Positions 57,222-64,000 of a stretch of DNA of 64,000 bases are shown piece after piece; positions within the stretch are counted from its first letter, which is position 1; every line of letters starts with the position of its first letter. The notes below the pieces were generated by a model that was given only the letters and a program-made list of their open reading frames with translations, made no database searches and had not been told where the DNA came from. This DNA comes from Boswellia sacra. Its lineage: Eukaryota; Streptophyta; Magnoliopsida; Sapindales; Burseraceae. The DNA lies in NCBI GenBank assembly GCA_013180625.2, contig SNVD02014757.1, positions 1 through 64,000 of the forward strand, written 5' to 3'. Both the position numbers and the translations under genes were made by a program.

Positions 57222-60200
57222 TTCCATGTTCAATATTGTGAGGTGTCAGTCAAATTGGATAGATAATGCCATGTTAAAAGAACCACTTAAACTGCGAGGT
57301 TTTATTCCTGACCTACAAACTTAGTGAAGTGATTTCTTAACGATATATTAATAATAGATTTTAGAACAAACGATGATGTGTAAAATATTGTCAACTTGTA
57401 ATGAGGTAATCCCTTGCAAAAATATGTACACTTTCTTACTTCTGCTTTCAAAAGTTAATAATGTCGTGAAGAAAGTATATGCTTTCCTTCAAAGAGGATT
57501 GGTATGTTATGAATTTAAAGGTAGTTTATAGTCCATATTATAACTCTAAAATTGAATCTTAAGTTTACGTTGAACACCTCGTGTAAAGAGGAAGATAATT
57601 ATGTGCACTTTAGATGATCTTTAATTGGCTAATTGGGACATTGAGAATGATACAAAAAATAAAGCATGACTTCCCCATTTATCTTGTTGTCACAATCAGT
57701 CAATGCCCGTGACTAATAAATAGGATTTTCCAGCTTGACTATATTGAAATATCTCTATAGATATGGAAATGAAGAATCCAAATTGAGACACTTTCTTCGA
57801 AATGAAGAATATCCAAATTCATTCACGTTCTCATAAAAGGTTTCTACTTTTTAGTTAGCTAGTTCCAAGAGAAATTTTTAACTAGTTTATAAGATCAAGA
57901 AAACAAGTCCAGCGATTCTAGAGTAGTTGATCATGAGATATTGACTGGTCAAGAATTGATTAATTAATCGGCGTGTTGCGGGAACTTGTCTTCATAATTG
58001 AGGTCCTACCAAGCACAATTCTAACTTGCAAATGATTTGTCAACGATTAGCCGGCTTATCTCTGCTGGTCCTCAATGCTGATATGGCTGGACCATTCTAT
58101 AATTGATATGGTCCTCTTCACTTGTACTACCATTCTTAGTTATGTAAGTGTTAGTCAAGGACGTATAGTAAAGCTAGCTAGCAATTTTCGACAGTATAAA
58201 ACAAACAAAAAAAAAACTTTGATTGCTTCTCTTGGATCTTATAATAATAGCGAAAGCGAAAATCTAAGTTAGTTTATTAAAAAAACATTCCTAGGTTGCT
58301 TCAATTGATCATCAATACATCCATTTTTTTCGATGTTGGATATAATCTCAGAGAAAACTACGATGAGTATCTTATAAACGTAAGATTTAGGTTCTGATCT
58401 GATACAAATTTTAAAACTCAAGGCAAAAATAGAAATTATCCACATTGAACTTCACACGCATATCTTTCATCCAAAACGCTTCTACTTAATTGCAGAAACC
58501 TAAATCTTATAAACTAGTTGATGATCTCATTCATTAACAATGTGCGATGTAATATTATACCTCCTCTCAAGTTTATCAAAATCTCACATAACCACTTTTA
58601 ATTTCGAAGATCTAAAAAACTTTCTATCTTAATGAATTTTAATACATTATTTTAGATTTCAGTACTTCATTATTGAGCATTTTACCTTTCTACGTACTAT
58701 TATCTTTAATAAAAGTTGAGTAACGGTAAGAAAAGTTTGTAGATTATTTTATAAAATTAAAGGTTGATATGCGAGATTTTGACAAATTTGAGACGATGCA
58801 TGTAGAAATTATACTGAATATTAAGCCATAAATCCAAAATGTACACTATATTCACCCATTTCATCAAATAGGATAATTGTTACATATGAATGCCATAATT
58901 AATATTTAACAAAGAATGTATATATATTCTTTCTTTTAAAATTAAATATCAAAATTTCATTTCTTATTACATACTGATCTCATCGTTTAACTATCTTCTG
59001 GCTCAAATCTCAATCAAAGTTAGGCAATTGTGAAAGCGACATCTAGCAAGCGTTCTTCCCTCTGCTCGGGCCTTAATAGGAAACCGCAAAAAGTTTATGC
59101 AAGCACATGATCAATGTTTGGTCTAGATAAAAATGTTAACACATGCAAGAACTTGTGTTGCATGCAAAAGGGAGAAGGCTTGACTTGCTAGGAAGCAGCT
59201 GCAAGTGGAATGCTAATCGTGACATTATTAAATAATTCACAACTTTTACATATCTTTCAAGTTCAATGAAATATAAATACATGCAAAAGAGAAGCTTCCT
59301 GCTTTGTGTTTTGTGGCTCATTTCGGTAATTGCATATATCATGCAAGTGTCGGGAGTGATAGCGAGCTTCTCATGCAACTTACTGTTCGTTGTGGTCCTC
59401 AATTAATGATTATTTGCTTTTTTAAGTTACGTCTATATGTATATTTCTCTTTTATGTTGCTTTAGAAAACAACAATGGGAATGGAAATATTTGCTAGCTA
59501 GCAAGTTTGTTATTTGCATTGGCTTGCAAGTAGAAGTTTTTTTTTGAGTTATCACCGTCTCCTTTCTCTCCTGCTTTTTATCCCATTTAATTTTAAAGAC
59601 GTTATGTACCCATCATATTGTCCACATCACGAGAAAAGCAAATCAATTTTGATCTCTCGTTATTTCTCTAAGTGTTTCTATATAACTCGGAAAGAAATAA
59701 GATCCCTTGATGGCATGCAACACATATATATATGTGTGTGTCAATCTGTATATATCGATTTTATTTCTTTTATGTTTTATGTGTGGTATGCGGTCAAGGT
59801 GAACCGCAATCATATTTCTGTCTGCCATGCATGCTTCGAAGGCAAGGACAGTTTGGTATAATTTCAATTAGAACTATATATCTTTTCATGTTGGAAGTTA
59901 TAGACCTGATTTATTGAATCCCTATTAGTCGGGGACAAAATTATTTTTGTAACTTCGTGGCACATGTTAAGCTAGGGCATAAAAGCAGCCCACAAAATGG
60001 AAATTACAGAGTGTTAAAGTCATCAAAGGAAATATTAAGAAACTTCAAGGAAAAAGTCTTTAGAAATAGACGTATCATCTCATCTATTTATGTGGATTTC
60101 TAAATAATAAAAGTCTATTATGCACTTTTTTCTCTCTCTCTATTTCTCATCTAAGCACTGTTATGATCAGCTACTTTTTAATTAACTAATATGTTTAAAT

Positions 60201-63200
60201 TTCATAAGATAAAGAGTACCGGAGACGGGGTTATGCATGTCTCATCAATAATTTTCCTAGTTAAGATATATCAAATGTAGTATATCATTTATGTGTTAAC
60301 TTGATAAGATTCTACTATATAAATAGTTATTTTAAAAACATTCAGTAATATAGAGCATTAGCTAAAATAGATGAAAGAAAATACTTTCAAATCTTCAACA
60401 ATGAATATTAATTGTAAATCACAATAATGCTTATAAAACTATGCATCTTAATAAATTTATTTAAAATTTCAATTCAAATTTCCTTATCTTCAATTAATCT
60501 TCTCAACATAAACGGTAAAATCACATATTAAAATATCATTCAATACATCATATCAATGTTGACATAGCATATCACATTCAATTAAACTACTTTTTATCTA
60601 TTTATAAAAACGTGCATATTTCATGCTTATGGATACCTATAAATATATATGTAACCGACCACTTTATCATGTTTGCAACTCGCATCCAATTGATTGAGTA
60701 CAACAAAGTTATGCCCTAATGAAGGGATCACTAAAATGATATTACAAAGCCATTATCATTAAACTATGTTGAACTACGTTATAGTAGCAGACTTCAATAA
60801 ACTTTTGTCAATAACAGTTAACAAATGATAAAACTTTGATGCTGCTGATGGATTATTCCTCACCATACCAACGCCTTGCAAAAACGTTTTGTATTTTATT
60901 ATAGTAGTGTTAAACATCCCAAAACTTGTACTAAAATTATGCATCTCAAATAAAATGATATGAAATTAAAGCTACTGTATCATTGATCATTACATCTTCA
61001 CATTATCCACTTAGCAAGCCTGTATTAAGTACACCATTTGAGATACAAAATTTAGGATATAATTTGAGAAGAGCAATGTTATTCATTTTATTATGTGTTG
61101 ATGTCTTGGACTATTAAGAGAAGTCTTATCTGATGTTTGCATCATAAATTGAAAATATCATTTAGTTAATTATTTTTAACTATTTTAGATGTAAAACAAC
61201 TTTGTATTGATGTTTAATAAGATAAGAGTTAAATGTTTTTGGGTCTTTAATAAGTAAAGATTTAAATGTATTTTGAACTCGAATGAGAAAGAGTTAAATG
61301 ATAAAATTTCAATTGTACATATAATATTCTAATTGCAATTGTAACAAGTTCATAATGGATTAGTGCAAGTGGCAAATGGTGACCAAGGCTTGAGTGACTC
61401 GGACACCTTGGTTATTAAAAAAATAAATCCTCAAAAGCTTAGGAAAAATGAGATGAAGAGGGAATCCAAGTCCCACTAAAATGTATAGTACTAGATACTT
61501 TCAAAATGTTTTGTTAAAAAGCCATTATCCTAATTGGTTTCTCCTACTCAGTAATCAAACTTTATTTGTCAAGACGATATTTATGTGTCTGGAAGCACTT
61601 TCTAACTCTTTGGAATTCCAGCCAAGACTCATATATATATAGGCGCAATTCTTACACAACTTGTAAAGCTACTTTATATTTAGATAATCAAATCATGTTA
61701 CACAAAATTTGACAAAGACAATGAATCAACCCATTGATGATTTAACCTCACCTCCGAAAGAGCACTAAGAGCCCATTAAGTTCTCATGGTTTTTTTTCTA
61801 AGATTTGAATAATTGAAATCGCATTTGTTGAAATTTAATCAAAGAATAACAATACTCTTTCGCAAAAAAAAAAAAAAAATCCAAATGCTATTTTGAATCA
61901 TGTGTCTAATAGCATTACCATATCATTCAACTATCAATTTAATGAAAACTACAACGTTACACACATCATTAAAATGTGATTTGGAATAATATTTTTGGAC
62001 AAGTAGCATTACTAATCTTAAAGAGATTAACACGACTCCGGCTTGATTCTATTATTGCATTAGCAAACTAATTAATTACAGGTAAGCATGAAATCAATGC
62101 AGTGAATGAAGATCACGTGAATTTAATCTTGTATTGATGAACAACTTATAATTGAAAATTGTGACATTTCAACAAAGATTCGGGACCATTTCCATATGTC
62201 ACCTTGTCTTAATTTCAAGGCTAGCTTTAGCAAATCGTTTAACTTTCAACACATCCGTACGTGATTAATCTACAATGTTTTTACCAATAAAAATCTGTGG
62301 GAGCCAACTCATTTATTAGTTTCCTAAATCATTTTGTTCTTCTCTTAATCTCTATACTATAGTGTGTATCACTAATTAATATTCCCATACATGTATTTCG
62401 ATCAAACTTTCTACCAAACTGCTTGCCAATTTTTTCCTTTTTCATAAAGGAAAAACCTCACTATGGGACTATTCTAAACTAAAAAAATATTGACTTGATA
62501 ATTTCATATATGTGTGTGTGTGTGCGCGCGCGCGTATAAGATCCAAGTAAATCTAATACATTAATAATAACCCATGAAGAACTAGTTTATTGGGTGAAAA
62601 AATTAAGTTAGGTTAATTATAAGTAATTCTTTCGTCTAAATTCTTGATTTCAATATATAGTCATTCATTTGCTTATGATTTAATCGTGTTCAAGATCCTC
62701 TCACACATGAAAACAATTTTTACCATCGTATAATTTTGATGCTTCGTTATTCTCTTTCTTACATCTTTTCTGCAAATCAAATCAAGATGTTTAATCTTAC
62801 GTTAAGTTTGTTTTACACATTGTTACGTTTATCATTAACCTGTTTGTTAATTAGGATTAATTTTGATAGTTCGTTACTCGATCTCTTTCTTACATCATTC
62901 GTACAAATCAAATCAAAATGTTTAATCTTATATTAAGCTCGTTTTACACATTCTTTATTATTGGCCGATATGTTATTTAGGATAGAATAATATAACTTTT
63001 AGTAAAGTGGGAAAGGAAACGTCGTAGCAATATCATATACTAAAACAAGTAGACGACCAAAACAAAGCGACAACATATAACATACGTTAACATAAGAAAG
63101 AAAATTTAAATGGTTAATTCTTTCTCTTTGTTGAGTCATTGTGGGTCTCATCAGCTCCAAAATAATTTAGTCAACAAATCCGATAGTCAATGAACAAACA

Positions 63201-64000
63201 AGAGTAATCTATTAATTTCTTGATCTCGAAGCCTCTGAAACACCTAGCTGGGTGTCATGCATGCATCTTGAATATGCTAATTAGCTAGCTTCTAATAACC
63301 TAAAGTATTTATTTATTAATTTGATGCTTTGATTGAAGAATAATGTGTAATAAACAAGTCATTTAGGCACTTAAAAGGAGGTGATAGTGGACGCAAAGTA
63401 GGGCTAAACAGAAACCAAAAGATAACCCAAGAATTCTCTCTTTACTTTCTGAGATCATGTACCATTAAATTATGCATAAAATCTACCTCAATATCAGGTA
63501 AAGCAACGCCACCTTGAAAGAATTTCAACTAATATAATATCAAAGCCATAGTGCTCAAAGCACCTATTAAAATTGTAGAAGCATCATGAAGTAGGGTTGC
63601 GTGGATTTGAGTAAAATCATTAAAACATAAATCAATCTATAAAGAATTTATAGAATAATCAGTCTGATGAGTAAAGGGGTCTCGATTCATGTTATAGGAT
63701 GAGATAATTACACGTAAGAAATCACCATCTATAGTTAGTTTTACAAGTTGGGTTAAATTAAATGATTTAAAATTATGTGATAATTGATTTTTCCTGCTCA
63801 CCTTCTCTTCCTTGATCGTCACCTAACTACTTGTTTTTAGTCTAAATTATTAACTAATAATTAAATAATAATTGATTAACCTGATGCAAGGTTCTAATAA
63901 AATACCGATTTGAATTAGATCAGATACTGCACTTCCTAATGTTCATTTAATACTCGTATAAAGATTTTTTGTTGTTAGAATAATTAAACATGTGATTATG
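57222..64000. other. AT-rich intergenic region to the window end
   Basis: About 6.8 kb. Open frames are at most about 115 codons and match no family I know. I searched by eye for mature plant microRNA sequences and tRNA boxes and found none convincing. It includes an ATATATG-(TG)n-(CG)n microsatellite at about 62505-62536. Confidence 0.5.
62505..62536. repeat. TG/CG alternating microsatellite
   Basis: A TGTGTGTG run followed by CGCGCGCG and TATA, similar in build to the one at 2064-2092. Confidence 0.85.

Noticed and set aside
57222..64000. Search for microRNA precursors or CRISPR-like arrays
   Set aside because: No known mature plant microRNA sequence or regularly spaced repeat was seen; CRISPR arrays are not expected in plant nuclear DNA.

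Overview
This window is plant nuclear DNA. It has multi-exon genes with GT-AG introns, no operons, AT-rich intergenic DNA, and heavy loads of plant-type transposons: Mutator-like (MULE), hAT, PIF/Harbinger, and Ty3/gypsy of the Tat and Athila kinds. A woody eudicot such as Citrus would fit, but the sequence alone does not fix the species. Three host genes look intact: a FAD-dependent monooxygenase (minus, 32468-34525, 5 exons, 424 aa), a MED26C-like Mediator subunit (plus, 43098-45223, 9 exons, 357 aa) and an MNU-type NYN/LOTUS mitochondrial nuclease (minus, 47616-52362, 3 exons, 1010 aa). I worked out exon boundaries by hand from splice sites and phase, and all three models close in frame.

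Layout. Bases 1-186 are the 5' flank of a monooxygenase copy lying just outside the window. At 196-7832 sits a full-length MULE with about 85-bp inverted ends, a 9-bp target duplication and a decayed MuDR-type transposase. It carries its own insertions: a 1.35-kb fold-back element and a solo LTR, which in turn contains a hAT MITE. A second, non-autonomous MULE-like element spans 8241-9665. At 9982-24918 is a Tat-type gypsy element on the minus strand. A younger Athila-like element (14695-23172) is inserted into its gag-pol interval. That inner element has gag and protease but no reverse transcriptase, and it carries an intronless, broken copy of a LOG cytokinin-activating gene. The same inner element contains an uncleaned Nextera mate-pair junction adapter (19049-19086) followed by a 100-N gap, so the order of sequence there is not fully trustworthy.

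From 25448 to 34525 is a tandem array of FAD monooxygenases on the minus strand. Copies B (25448-27253) and C (28558-29912) are pseudogenes and copy D is intact. Exon 1 of copy C is absent. In its place are a fragment of a BET bromodomain (GTE) gene and a PIF/Harbinger MITE. After a long AT-rich spacer with further MITEs (35181-36263, about 41521-42506), MED26C and MNU converge tail to tail. A 3.7-kb PIF/Harbinger-like element (52691-56423) sits about 330 bp upstream of the MNU start codon and carries a truncated trihelix transcription-factor gene. The last 6.8 kb (57222-64000) is AT-rich with no gene I can support.

How the parts relate. The two housekeeping genes (Mediator and mitochondrial RNA processing) form a stable block, probably syntenic with Arabidopsis At5g09850/At5g09840. 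The monooxygenase array is a typical birth-and-death cluster being eroded by transposons. At least three host-gene fragments (LOG, GTE, trihelix) have been moved or captured by repeats in this one window.
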